64,000 nucleotides of DNA from Acuticoccus sediminis (GCF_003258595.1 NZ_QHHQ01000001.1:1674001-1738000); one strand, 5' to 3'; shown: positions 33,819-42,913, numbered from the stretch's first letter. The notes: a model not told the origin generated them from the sequence alone. A program made the numbers and translations.

Positions 33819-35483
33819 ATGACGTTGACACTCAACAAGATTACGGCGCAGCGCGGCATCTCCGTCGGCGAAGCGGCCAAGAAGATCGCCGATCTGGGCT
33901 GGAACCCCTCCTACGTTCAGGAGGCGATGACCTACCCGACCGACTACAAGATCGCCAAGACGCCGCGCGATCCTATGAAGCAAGTGCTTCGTTCCTACTT
34001 CCCGATGCAGGAAGAGAAGGACAACCGCGTCTACGGCGCCCTGGACGCGGCGCTGCGCGGCGACATGTTCCGCAATGTGGAGCCCCGCTGGGTCGAGTGG
34101 ATGAAGCTCTTCCTGGCGATCATCCCGTTCCCGGAGATCTCCGCCGCGCGCTCCATGGCGATGGTGGCCCGTCTCGCCCCCGGCGAGGAGCTGCGCACCG
34201 GCTTCACCATGCAGATGGTCGACGAGTTCCGCCACTCCACGATTCAGATGAACCTGAAGAAGTGGTACATGGAGAACTATATCGACCCCGCCGGCTTTGA
34301 CATCACCGAGGAAGCGTTCGGCAAATGCTACGCGACGACCATCGGCCGCCAGTTCGGTGAGGGGTTCATCACCGGAGACGCCATCACCTCGGCCAACATC
34401 TACCTGACCGTCGTGGCCGAGACCGCGTTCACCAACACGCTCTTCGTGGCGATGCCGTCCGAGGCCGCGCGCAATGGCGACTATGCGCTGCCCACGGTGT
34501 TCCTGTCGGTCCAGTCGGACGAGAGCCGGCACATCGGCAACGGCCACTCGCTGCTGATGGCGACGCTGAAGGACCCGGACAACCATCTCCTCATCGAGCG
34601 CGACCTGCGGTACGCCTTCTGGCAGAACCACGCGATCGTCGACGCGGCCATCGGCACCTTCATCGAGTACGGCACCACCAACCGCGACAAGGACAAGGAG
34701 TCCTACGCGGAGATGTGGCACCGCTGGATCTTCGAGGACTACTACCGCACGTACATGCTCCCGCTGGAGAAGTACGGCATCAAGATCCACCACGACGATG
34801 TGCAGGAGGCCTGGAAGCGGCTGACCGAGAAATTCTACGTCCACAAGGTGGCGCAGTTCTTCGCCGTCGGCTGGCCCGTGAACTTCTGGCGCATCGAAGC
34901 CCAGACCGAGAAGGACTTCGACTGGTTCGAATACAAGTATCCGGGCTGGTACGCCGAGTTCGGCGACTTCTGGAAGTGGTACGCGAAGCTGTCGAAGCCG
35001 GGCGAGAAGGTCGTGACCTTCAACGAAGAGGTCGGATACGTCTATCCGCACCGCTGCTGGAGCTGTCTGGTGCCGTGCCTCATCCGCGAGGACATGGTCG
35101 TCGACGAGATCGACGGCAAGCTCCACACCTTCGCCCACGAGCTCGACCGCTGGACCGCCGTGGAGGCGTTCTCGGACGAGTACGAGGGCCGGCCGACCCC
35201 GGCGATGGGCCGCTTCTCCGGCAAGCGCGAGTGGGAGACGCTGTACCACGGCTGGGACCTCGCCGACGCGATCAAGGACCTCAACTTCGTCCGCTCCGAC
35301 GGCAAGACGCTGGTGCCGCAGCCGCACCTCAGGTTCGACGACAAGGACATGTGGACCCTCGACGACGTGAAGGGCCACACGCTCCTGTCGCCGCTCACCC
35401 TGCTGCGCGAGATGAGCCCGGCCGACCGCGAGGCGCACATCGCCGAGTACCGCAAGGGCTTCACCATCAACCCCTGCCACTGA
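33819..35483 (+). CDS. prmA: Soluble di-iron monooxygenase hydroxylase, alpha (large) subunit, propane-monooxygenase type
   Basis: The 554-residue subunit holds the O2-activating di-iron centre. The six ligands are visible as E106 ('FPEISAA'), E136/H139 ('DEFRHS'), E201 ('VAETAF') and E235/H238 ('DESRH'). Their spacing (30, 65 and 34 residues between glutamates) is identical to that of soluble methane monooxygenase. Overall similarity and the operon order alpha-reductase-beta-coupling place it with group 5/6 enzymes (Prm of Rhodococcus and Gordonia, Mim of Mycobacterium). These hydroxylate propane and also acetone or phenol in some hosts. The C-terminal 'HRCWSC' lacks the second Cys pair usual nearby. 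Confidence 0.95.
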   Translation: MTLTLNKITAQRGISVGEAAKKIADLGWNPSYVQEAMTYPTDYKIAKTPRDPMKQVLRSYFPMQEEKDNRVYGALDAALRGDMFRNVEPRWVEWMKLFLAIIPFPEISAARSMAMVARLAPGEELRTGFTMQMVDEFRHSTIQMNLKKWYMENYIDPAGFDITEEAFGKCYATTIGRQFGEGFITGDAITSANIYLTVVAETAFTNTLFVAMPSEAARNGDYALPTVFLSVQSDESRHIGNGHSLLMATLKDPDNHLLIERDLRYAFWQNHAIVDAAIGTFIEYGTTNRDKDKESYAEMWHRWIFEDYYRTYMLPLEKYGIKIHHDDVQEAWKRLTEKFYVHKVAQFFAVGWPVNFWRIEAQTEKDFDWFEYKYPGWYAEFGDFWKWYAKLSKPGEKVVTFNEEVGYVYPHRCWSCLVPCLIREDMVVDEIDGKLHTFAHELDRWTAVEAFSDEYEGRPTPAMGRFSGKREWETLYHGWDLADAIKDLNFVRSDGKTLVPQPHLRFDDKDMWTLDDVKGHTLLSPLTLLREMSPADREAHIAEYRKGFTINPCH

Positions 35484-35578
35484 CCGGAGGGGCCGGCTGA
35501 GGCCGGCCCCCACCTCACGCTACCGCCATTGACGACGTGCCGCAGCCGCGACGGCTGCGAACGGGAGGGTCGTGTCCG

Positions 35579-36649
35579 ATGCCAGAGACGTACACCGTGC
35601 GCCTATCGCCGGTCGACGTGGAATTCGAGGTCGAGGAGGGGGAGACGATCCTCAACGCCGCCTTCCGGCAGGGGATCGCGCTGCCGCACGGGTGCAAGGA
35701 GGGCCAGTGCTCGGCCTGCAAGTGCTCGCTGGTGGACGGTGAGGTCGACCTGATGCGCTACTCGACCTTCGCGCTCAACGACATGGAGCGCGAGCAGGGC
35801 GGCATTCTGCTGTGCCGTTCCCTGGCGCTGACGGACGTCGAGGTCGAGCTGCAGAACTTCGACGAGGAGCTTCTGGCGAAGGCCATCGCCGTGAAGACCT
35901 TCGACGCCACGATCACCAGGATCGACCGTCTCACCCATGACATTCGGCGAGTCGAACTGACGCTCTCGCAGCCGATCAAGTTTTGGGCCGGCCAATATGT
36001 CGACATCACCGTCACGACCGCCAACGCAAAGACGATTACGCGTTCGTTTTCCATGGCAAATCCGCCGAGCGAAACGCAAAGGCTCGAATTCATCATCAAG
36101 CGATACGACGGAGGGCAGTTCTCCGGCGAGCTCGACGGGGGCGCCATCGCCGTCGGCGCCGCCTGCACCGTCACCGGACCCTACGGCGCCTGCTTCCGAC
36201 GCGACGGACGGGACGGACACCTGATCCTCGTCGCGGCGGGCTCGGGAATGAGCCCGATCTGGTCGATCCTCAACGACCACATCGCGAGCGGTGAGGACCG
36301 GCCGGTGCTCTTCTTCTACGGCGCCCGCACCCAGCGCGACCTCTTCTATCTCGACGAGATCGCCGAGCTGGCCGAGGGCTCGCCCGCCATCGAGTTCGTC
36401 CCCGTCCTCTCCCACGAGGCGGACGGGAGCGACTGGACCGGCGCGCGGGGCTTCGTCCACGAGGAGGTCGACCGCCGGCTCAAGGCGCTCGCCCTCGACG
36501 GGGCGGGCGATGTGTATGCGTGCGGTCCGCCGCCGATGATCGAAGCCCTGACGCCCGTTCTCTTCATGAACGACTTCGAATTCGAGCGGATCTTCTTCGA
36601 CAAGTTCACGCCATCCACAGCGTCGACGACGCTGGCGACCGCCGACTGA
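35579..36649 (+). CDS. prmB: Monooxygenase reductase component (2Fe-2S ferredoxin/FAD/NAD)
   Basis: The 356-residue flavoprotein moves electrons from NAD(P)H to the hydroxylase. The N-terminal chloroplast-type ferredoxin domain has Cys ligands in 'GCKEGQCSACKCS' and 'LLCRSL'. An FAD-binding barrel ('TRSFSMANPP') and a nucleotide domain ('AGSGMSPIWSIL', 'YACGPPPMIEA') follow. GGGAGGG lies 9 bases before the ATG at 35579; the GTG at 35537 adds 14 unusual residues. It is the second gene of the operon. Confidence 0.94.
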   Translation: MPETYTVRLSPVDVEFEVEEGETILNAAFRQGIALPHGCKEGQCSACKCSLVDGEVDLMRYSTFALNDMEREQGGILLCRSLALTDVEVELQNFDEELLAKAIAVKTFDATITRIDRLTHDIRRVELTLSQPIKFWAGQYVDITVTTANAKTITRSFSMANPPSETQRLEFIIKRYDGGQFSGELDGGAIAVGAACTVTGPYGACFRRDGRDGHLILVAAGSGMSPIWSILNDHIASGEDRPVLFFYGARTQRDLFYLDEIAELAEGSPAIEFVPVLSHEADGSDWTGARGFVHEEVDRRLKALALDGAGDVYACGPPPMIEALTPVLFMNDFEFERIFFDKFTPSTASTTLATAD

Positions 36650-36695
36650 CCAGCGCGGCCGCGCACGACAACGCCACTAGGGGGGAGTTCAGACC

Positions 36696-37748
36696 ATGCC
36701 AGCCACTTCCAGTTCCGTCGGATCGGGCGCCGCTGGAGCCGCCATCTTCGCCGACAGCGACAGCCGCAAGTTCCGTTACTTCGATCCGCGGGGCAAGCGC
36801 GCGACGCACTACGAGGACGTCACCGTCGACGTGCAGCCCGACCCGGAGCGCTACCTGCTCCAGGACTGGATCATCTCCTTCCCGGACGGCAAGGGCGCCT
36901 ACGTCAAGGACGCGACGGCGGCGAGGAGTTCCAACTGGCACGCCTTCCGCGCGCCGGACCAGGAGTGGGAGCGCACCCACTACCAGCGCCAGTCCAAAAT
37001 CGAGGCGATGATCCAGGGCGTCATCGGCAACGCCCGCAAGTACGGCGCGCCGAAGAACTTCGACAAGGCGTGGATCAAGGTGCTGCAGACGCACCTCGGC
37101 GCCTGGAAGCATGCCGAGTTCGGCCTCGGGACCTCGCTGATGCAGGCCCAGCGCTACGGCTACACCCAGATGATCAACAACGCGACGCTCACCAACTCGA
37201 GCTACAAGCTGCGCCTCGCCCAGGACATCACCCTCTACCTCGCCGAGATCGGTCTCGACATCGACGGGTGGGACGACGAGGCGGGCAAGCGCGCCTGGCT
37301 CGAGGACGGCATCTGGCAGGGCACGCGCGAGGCGGTCGAGAGCATCATGGGCTCCACCGACTACCTGGAGCAGTACTTCGCCATCAACGTGGTGTTCGAG
37401 CCGCTGGTGGGCGAACTCTTCCGCTCCGGCTTCCTGATGCAGGTGGCCGCGGCCAACGGCGACTTCATCACCCCGGCGGTGATCTCGGCGGCCGAGGCGG
37501 ACTACGAGCGCAACCTCGCCAACACGGTGGACCTCATCTACCTCCTCGCCAACGACGCCGAGTACGGCAAGGACAACACCACCCTCTTCAAGGGCTGGCT
37601 GAAGAAGCACGCCGCGCTGGCCGACCGGGCCGCCCAGGGCCTCCAGCCGATCTGGTCGCAACCCCACTCCAAGCCCGTCAGCTTCGCCGATGTGCGTGAG
37701 AAGTCGCATGAGCGTCTTGCGCAGATCACCGGCGAGCTCGGCCTGTAA
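36696..37748 (+). CDS. prmC: Monooxygenase hydroxylase, beta subunit
   Basis: The 350-residue protein is the metal-free helical partner of the alpha subunit in the (alpha-beta)2 hydroxylase core. The fold is ferritin-like; the ligand glutamate/histidine pairs of the alpha subunit are not conserved, as expected. Blocks such as 'FVFEPLVGELFRSGF' (here V-F-E-P-L-V-G-E-L-F) and 'DIDGWDDEAGKRAWLED' match beta subunits of propane and phenol monooxygenases. GGGGGGAG precedes the ATG at 36696. Confidence 0.93.
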   Translation: MPATSSSVGSGAAGAAIFADSDSRKFRYFDPRGKRATHYEDVTVDVQPDPERYLLQDWIISFPDGKGAYVKDATAARSSNWHAFRAPDQEWERTHYQRQSKIEAMIQGVIGNARKYGAPKNFDKAWIKVLQTHLGAWKHAEFGLGTSLMQAQRYGYTQMINNATLTNSSYKLRLAQDITLYLAEIGLDIDGWDDEAGKRAWLEDGIWQGTREAVESIMGSTDYLEQYFAINVVFEPLVGELFRSGFLMQVAAANGDFITPAVISAAEADYERNLANTVDLIYLLANDAEYGKDNTTLFKGWLKKHAALADRAAQGLQPIWSQPHSKPVSFADVREKSHERLAQITGELGL

Positions 37749-37765
37749 CGCAAAGGACCGCCTCC

Positions 37766-38134
37766 ATGTCCACCGTGGCTCGCAACGCCTCTCACCAGAA
37801 CATCTTCAAGTCCATGAAGGATATCGCCTTCGACCGGACGATCTCGCACCAGTGCGGGGTGACGATGAACGACTCCGTCGACGCCCGCGCCATCGCCGAG
37901 ATGATGGAGCAGAAGGACGGTGTCACCTGCACATACCAGCCGGCCCTCATCCGCATCGACGGGAACGGCAAGCTGATCTTCAAGATGGACGAGATCAGCG
38001 AATACCTCGGCCGCGAGATGACCGCGGAGCAGTTCGAGGTCATCACCTCCACCCACTATGGCCGCATGGTCCGCACCGACGACAACACGGTGATCCTGTT
38101 CGGCAACATGGATGAGGTGATGGAGTACATCTGA
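37766..38134 (+). CDS. prmD: Monooxygenase coupling/effector protein (MmoB/DmpM family)
   Basis: The 122-residue protein is the small regulatory subunit without cofactor that docks on the hydroxylase and tunes O2 activation. The length and 'MVRTDDNTVILFGNMDEVMEY' C-terminal part (core D-D-N-T-V-I-L-F) match the family. AAAGGA lies 8 bases before the ATG. It follows the beta subunit by 17 bases and precedes an intrinsic terminator. Confidence 0.93.
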   Translation: MSTVARNASHQNIFKSMKDIAFDRTISHQCGVTMNDSVDARAIAEMMEQKDGVTCTYQPALIRIDGNGKLIFKMDEISEYLGREMTAEQFEVITSTHYGRMVRTDDNTVILFGNMDEVMEYI

Positions 38135-38153
38135 ATCCTCCCCAAAACCTTGG

Positions 38154-38179
38154 GGCGCCGAACAGGCGCCTCCTTTTTT
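38154..38179 (+). terminator. Rho-independent terminator or attenuator inside the monooxygenase operon
   Basis: GGCGCC (38154-38159) and GGCGCC (38165-38170) form a stem with a 5-base loop, followed shortly by six T (38174-38179). Just upstream CCCCAA (38140-38145) pairs with TTGGGG (38150-38155), overlapping the terminator stem, so the two folds are mutually exclusive. Expression of the four structural genes could exceed that of the accessory genes. Confidence 0.7.
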
Positions 38180-38209
38180 CTCACATAAACGGACCGGGGG
38201 ACCTGATCC

Positions 38210-39232
38210 ATGTACGTCACACCCGAAGGCAAAGAGGTCTTCATCCTCGACGGGCACACTCATTTCTGGAACGGCAGCCCGGAGAACCAGGCGAACATTC
38301 ACGGCAAGCAGTTCATCGAGTGCTTCTATGCGTACCATACCAATCTGAGCCCGCCCGAGCATCTCTGGGAAAAGTCCAAGTTCGAGCGCTACTCCGAGGA
38401 GGACATCTACCGCGACCTCTTCGTCGACGGCCCGGACGACATGGCGATCATCCAGTCGACCTATCTGCGCGACTTCTACAAGGAAGGCTTCAGCTCCATC
38501 GAGCGCAGCCACCAGATGGCCGAGCGCCACCCCGACCGGTTCATCATCAACGGGGCGTTCGACCCGCGCGACGGTGAGAAGGCGCTCGAATACATCCACT
38601 ACATGAAGGAAAACTTCGATATTCAGGGCGTGAAGCTCTACACGGCCGAATGGAACGGCGCGTCGAAGGGCTGGAAGATGACCGACCCGGACGCCTACCG
38701 GTGCTTCGAGCTGTGCGACAAGCTCGGCATCCGGAACATGCACGTCCACAAGGGGCCGACGATCATCCCGCTGTCGAAGGACGCCTTCGACGTGCACGAC
38801 GTCGACTACGCCGCGACCGACTTCCAGAACCTCAACTTCATCGTCGAGCACTGCGGCCTGCCGCGCCTCGACGACTTCTGCTGGATCGCGGTGCAGGAGA
38901 CCAACGTCTACGGCGGCCTCGCGGTGGCGCTGCCCTTCATCCACGCCCGCCCGCGCTACTTCGCCGAGGTGATCGCCGAGCTGCTCGCATGGGTCGGGCC
39001 GGACAAGATCCTCTTCGGCTCGGACTACGCGATCTGGACACCGCGCTGGCTGGTCGAGAAGTTCTGGGCGTTCGAGCTTCCCGAGGACATCGCCGCCGAG
39101 ACCGGCGTCACCCTCGACCACGAGACGAAGGAGAAGATCCTCGGCCTCAACGCGGCGAGGCTCTACGACGTCGACGTGCCGGCGATGCGCGCCCGTTTCG
39201 CGCAGACGCCCGTCACCCTGGCGGCCGAGTAG
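38210..39232 (+). CDS. Amidohydrolase-family protein of the monooxygenase operon
   Basis: The 340-residue TIM-barrel metal enzyme shows the HxH metal motif in 'DGHTHFWNG', a His in 'NMHVHKGP', a His in 'VEHCGLPRLDD' and the Asp in 'LFGSDYAIW'. This is the ACMSD-like (amidohydrolase-2) branch, usually decarboxylases or hydrolases. The gene is a fixed companion of propane-monooxygenase-type operons, but its reaction there is not established. GGGGGA precedes the ATG. It begins the accessory half of the operon after the terminator. Confidence 0.9.
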   Translation: MYVTPEGKEVFILDGHTHFWNGSPENQANIHGKQFIECFYAYHTNLSPPEHLWEKSKFERYSEEDIYRDLFVDGPDDMAIIQSTYLRDFYKEGFSSIERSHQMAERHPDRFIINGAFDPRDGEKALEYIHYMKENFDIQGVKLYTAEWNGASKGWKMTDPDAYRCFELCDKLGIRNMHVHKGPTIIPLSKDAFDVHDVDYAATDFQNLNFIVEHCGLPRLDDFCWIAVQETNVYGGLAVALPFIHARPRYFAEVIAELLAWVGPDKILFGSDYAIWTPRWLVEKFWAFELPEDIAAETGVTLDHETKEKILGLNAARLYDVDVPAMRARFAQTPVTLAAE

Positions 39233-39237
39233 GGGCC

Positions 39238-40026
39238 ATGGCCGGCTCGCCCGTGGCCGCCCCACCGGTGTGCGCGGACGCCGTCGCCCGCGCCCTCGCC
39301 AGCGTCATGGACCCCGAGCTCGACGAGCCCGTCACCGAGATGGGCTTCGTCGAGGACGTGGCGATCGAGGGCGCGCACGTGGCCGTCTCCTTCCGCTTGC
39401 CGACCTACTGGTGCTCGCCGAACTTCGCGTACCTGATGCTCGAGGACATCCACCGCGCGCTCGCGGCCGTCCCCGGTGTCGTGTCCGTCGACGTCGTCCT
39501 CGAGGACCACCTCTACGGCGAGGCGCTCGCGGAGGCGGTCCGGACGGGGCGGGGGTTCGAGGAGGTCGTCGGCCCCGACCTCGCCGGCGACGACCTGGCG
39601 GCGCTGCGGCGCACGTTCGAGGACAAGGCCTTCCTGCGCCGCCAGGAGGCGGTCCTTCTCGACCTCAAGCGGCAGGGGCTCAGCGACGTCGCGATCACCG
39701 CGATGACGCTCGACCACCTCGACGCCGCCCGCTTCGAGCACGAGGACGCGAGGCGCCGCGCGCCGCTCTACCGCGCGCTGCTGGCAAAACGCGGCCTCGC
39801 CCGCGCGGCGGACGATCCGGCCTTCGTCACCCTGACCGGCGAGCCGATCCGTGCGGCGGGCCTGTGGGAGCATCTCCGGCGGCTGCGCCAGGTCCGCATC
39901 AACATGGAGTTCAGCGGCGCGCTGTGCCGCGGTCTCAAGAGCGCCCGGTACAAGCATGTCGTCCGCGACGACGGCACGCCCACCCTCGTCGACTTCCTGC
40001 CCGGCGAGATGACGCAACAACCTTGA
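39238..40026 (+). CDS. DUF59 (MIP18-like) metal-sulfur cluster assembly protein
   Basis: The 262-residue protein has an N-terminal DUF59 domain of about 95 residues ('ALASVMDPELDEPVTEMGFV', 'VSVDVVLED') and then a helical extension unique to this operon type. DUF59 proteins act in Fe-S cluster delivery, so a role in loading the reductase or the di-iron hydroxylase is plausible. The single conserved Cys is in 'TYWCSPNF'. It follows the amidohydrolase by 5 bases, and a GroEL-like gene comes next. Confidence 0.85.
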   Translation: MAGSPVAAPPVCADAVARALASVMDPELDEPVTEMGFVEDVAIEGAHVAVSFRLPTYWCSPNFAYLMLEDIHRALAAVPGVVSVDVVLEDHLYGEALAEAVRTGRGFEEVVGPDLAGDDLAALRRTFEDKAFLRRQEAVLLDLKRQGLSDVAITAMTLDHLDAARFEHEDARRRAPLYRALLAKRGLARAADDPAFVTLTGEPIRAAGLWEHLRRLRQVRINMEFSGALCRGLKSARYKHVVRDDGTPTLVDFLPGEMTQQP

Positions 40027-40084
40027 AAAGAAGCGGACGACCGGGCCGCCCGGATCGTCCCGACGACGAACAGGGAGGCCGCCC

Positions 40085-41719
40085 ATGGCCAAGCAACTGC
40101 TGCACTCCAACGACGCCCGCAGAGCCCTCGCCCGGGGCGTCGCGCGTCTCGCCTCCGCCGTCGAGCCGACGCTCGGCCCCAAGGGCATGAACGCGATGAT
40201 CGACCGGCCGATCGGCACGCCCCTCATCACCCGCGACGGCGTTTCCATCGCCAGCGAGATCGAGCTCGCCGACCGCTTCGAGAACATGGGCGCCCAGGTC
40301 GTTCGCGAGGTCTCGATGCAGACCAACGACGTCGCCGGTGACGGCACCACCACCGCCATCGTGCTCGCCAACGGGCTCATCCAGGGCGGAGTCGAGAAGC
40401 TCGACCGCGGCGCCAAGGCGGTCGACCTGTGCCGCGGCATCGAGATGGGCGTGGCGGCCGCGCTGACTGCGCTCGGGGGAATGGCGCGTCCCGCGAAGGA
40501 CGCCGCGACCATCGCCGCCGTCGCCGAGATCGCCGCCAGCGACGCAAAGCTCGGCGCGATCGTCGCCGACGCGTTCCAGCGGGTGGGCGAGAGCGGCGTC
40601 ATAACCACCGACTTCGGCGTGACCACCGAGACCACCGTCGACGTCCTCGAAGGCATGTCCTTCGACCGCGGCTACCTCTCCCATCACATGGTCACCGATC
40701 AGGACAGGATGGAGGCGGTTCTGGAGCGCCCGCTGATCCTGATGACCGACCTCAAGATCAAGGATCCGGCCTCGCTCGACGCCGCCCGCGCCCTCGCCGA
40801 CAAGGAGGGCCGGCCGCTCCTCATCATCGCCGAGGAGATGGCGCCGGAGGTGGTGGTCACGCTCCTCGGCGGGGGCAAGGCGGGACGCTACCTCGTGGTC
40901 CATCCGCCCGAGTACGGCCACTGGCGCAAGGCGATGCTGGAGGACCTCGCGATCCTCACCGGCGGCCGCGTCGTCGCCCGCGAGCTGGGCGGCCGGCTGG
41001 AGGCGATCACCCGGGAGGATCTCGGCGGTGCCGCGCTCGCCCGCGCCAACGCGACCGACACCGCCATCGTCCGGGGGGAGGGGGACCCGGCCCGCGTCGA
41101 GGCCCGCCGCGCCCAGGTGGAGCGCCAGCTCGGGCTCGCCCCGCCGAACATCGAGCAGGACAAGCTGCGCGACCGTCTCGCCAAGCTCTCCGGCGGGACC
41201 GCGGTGATCTATGCCGGCGGGACAACGCCCGTGGAGCAGAAGCGCACGATCCAGCTCATCGAGGACGCGTTGTCGGCGGTCCGCGCGGCCGCGGCGGACG
41301 GCGTGGTCGCGGGCGGCGGCACCGCTCTCCTGTCCGTCTCCCACGCGGTCGAGGCGCTGAAGGACGAGGCGCAGGGGGACGTTGCCGAGGGGATCGGCCT
41401 CGTCGCGTCGGTCCTGTCGCGACCGCTGGCGCGCATCGCCATCAACGCCGGGCAGGACCCCAACGCCGCGCTCGCGGAGGTCAGCCGCATCAACAGCGGG
41501 TACGGCTTCAACGCCCGCGCCGGGCGCTACGAGAACCTCTACGAGGCGGGCGTCATCGACCCGGTCCGCGTCACCAGCGCCGCGCTCGCCAACGCCGCCT
41601 CCGTCGCCACGCTCATCCTCACCACCGAGACGCTCGTCGGCGATCTCGCGGAAGGGGAGGCGGACCCGACCGCCGGCGCGGCCCGCGGCGGCGGCGCCGA
41701 GCGGCTCGGCCGTCCCTGA
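40085..41719 (+). CDS. GroEL-like chaperonin dedicated to the monooxygenase
   Basis: The 544-residue group I chaperonin has the ATP-binding 'GDGTTTA' and 'AGGTTPVEQ' blocks and the late 'VVAGGGTALL' motif. The C-terminal tail lacks the Gly-Gly-Met repeats of housekeeping GroEL and ends 'GGGAERLGRP'. No groES lies beside it. Mycobacterial and rhodococcal homologues in the same operon position (MimG) are needed for folding of the hydroxylase large subunit. This is therefore a client-specific chaperonin. GGGAGG precedes the ATG. Confidence 0.92.
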   Translation: MAKQLLHSNDARRALARGVARLASAVEPTLGPKGMNAMIDRPIGTPLITRDGVSIASEIELADRFENMGAQVVREVSMQTNDVAGDGTTTAIVLANGLIQGGVEKLDRGAKAVDLCRGIEMGVAAALTALGGMARPAKDAATIAAVAEIAASDAKLGAIVADAFQRVGESGVITTDFGVTTETTVDVLEGMSFDRGYLSHHMVTDQDRMEAVLERPLILMTDLKIKDPASLDAARALADKEGRPLLIIAEEMAPEVVVTLLGGGKAGRYLVVHPPEYGHWRKAMLEDLAILTGGRVVARELGGRLEAITREDLGGAALARANATDTAIVRGEGDPARVEARRAQVERQLGLAPPNIEQDKLRDRLAKLSGGTAVIYAGGTTPVEQKRTIQLIEDALSAVRAAAADGVVAGGGTALLSVSHAVEALKDEAQGDVAEGIGLVASVLSRPLARIAINAGQDPNAALAEVSRINSGYGFNARAGRYENLYEAGVIDPVRVTSAALANAASVATLILTTETLVGDLAEGEADPTAGAARGGGAERLGRP

Positions 41720-41725
41720 GGCCCG

Positions 41726-41850
41726 TCGGCCGGCCGGCTGCGGTTCGCCGCAACGCCCTCGATCGCCCGACCGGGGTGGCTCCGGCCGCCCGCAGCGCTC
41801 TCAACCGCCCCGACCGGGCGGCTCCGGCCGCCCGCAACGCTCTCAACCGA
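41726..41850 (+). repeat. Three tandem copies of a ~43-bp sequence between groEL-like and ADH genes
   Basis: Two near-identical copies start at 41769 and 41812 (shared core CTCCGGCCGCCCGC and CGCTCTCAACCG), and a degenerate third starts near 41726. The array ends next to the ADH Shine-Dalgarno. It may be a recent slip-strand expansion of the spacer. Confidence 0.7.
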
Positions 41851-41861
41851 AGGAGTGAGCC

Positions 41862-42905
41862 ATGAAAGCCGCGCGCCTTTACGACTACGACCCCGACATG
41901 AACGTCAGTCTCAGGATCGAGAACGTTCAGACGCCCACCATCAAGGCACCTGACGAGGTGATCGTGAAGGTGGGAGCGGCGGGCCTCTGCCGCACCGACC
42001 TGCATATCATCGAAGGCGTCTGGCGCGAGATCATGGACCCGGACGGCGCACTCCTGCCCTACACCATGGGGCACGAGAATGCCGGCTGGATCGAGGACGT
42101 CGGCTCCGCCGTGAAGTCGGTGAAGCCGGGCGACGCGGTCATCTGCCACCCCTTGCGCACCTGCGGCATCTGTCTCCCCTGCCGCTACGGGGAGGACATG
42201 TACTGCGAGCACGGCCTCTTCCCCGGGCTCGGCCTCGACGGCGGCTTCGCGGAGTATTTCGTCACCAACGAGCGTTCCGTCATCAAGCTCGGCGACGGCA
42301 TCCGCCCGCTCGACGTGGCGCCGATGGCCGATGCCGGCATCACCGCCTACCGCGCCGCCAAGCGGGCCTCCAAGCTGCTGCATCCGGGGACGACCGCGGT
42401 GATCCTCGGCGTCGGCGGGCTCGGTCACATTGCGCTGCAGTCGCTGAAGGCGCTGTCGGGGTGCCGCGTCATCGCCATCGACCGCGAGCCCGCCGCGCGC
42501 GCGCTCGCCAAGGATCTCGGCGCGGACATCGTGCTCGACGGCGGGCCGACGGTCATCGAGGAGGTGCACGACCACACCGGCGGCGGTGCCCAGGTGGTGA
42601 TCGACTTCGTCGGCGAGCTGGGGGTCGAGAACATCACCTGGCGGATGGCCCGCAAGGGCGGACAGACGTTCGTCGTCGGCTACGGCGGGACCGTCCAGGT
42701 GCCGACCCTCGACCTCGTCGTCAACGAGATCAACATCGGCGGCAGCCTCGTCGGCAACTACACCGAGCTCGTCGAGCTGATGGAGCTCAATGCGGACGGC
42801 AAGGTGAAGATGCACTACGAGCAGTACGGCCTCGACGAGATCAACACGGCGCTGTCCGACTTCAAGAACCGCAAGTTCGTCGGCCGCGGGGTGATCGTTC
42901 CGTGA
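41862..42905 (+). CDS. Zinc-dependent alcohol dehydrogenase
   Basis: The 347-residue medium-chain dehydrogenase has the catalytic-zinc Cys in 'GLCRTDLH', the 'GHENAG' motif, structural-zinc cysteines in 'CGICLPCRYGEDMYC' and the NAD motif 'GVGGLGHIALQ'. Within this operon it most likely oxidises the alcohol made by the monooxygenase, for example 2-propanol to acetone. AAGGAG precedes the ATG at 41862. It closes the structural part of the operon. Confidence 0.93.
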   Translation: MKAARLYDYDPDMNVSLRIENVQTPTIKAPDEVIVKVGAAGLCRTDLHIIEGVWREIMDPDGALLPYTMGHENAGWIEDVGSAVKSVKPGDAVICHPLRTCGICLPCRYGEDMYCEHGLFPGLGLDGGFAEYFVTNERSVIKLGDGIRPLDVAPMADAGITAYRAAKRASKLLHPGTTAVILGVGGLGHIALQSLKALSGCRVIAIDREPAARALAKDLGADIVLDGGPTVIEEVHDHTGGGAQVVIDFVGELGVENITWRMARKGGQTFVVGYGGTVQVPTLDLVVNEINIGGSLVGNYTELVELMELNADGKVKMHYEQYGLDEINTALSDFKNRKFVGRGVIVP

Positions 42906-42913
42906 CCCTGGGC

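Noticed and set aside
33780-35513. Minus-strand frame opposite prmA
   Set aside because: prmA is supported by all di-iron ligands; the opposite frame has low-complexity composition only.
41726-41850. CRISPR array
   Set aside because: The copies are contiguous without unique spacers and the repeats decay at one end.
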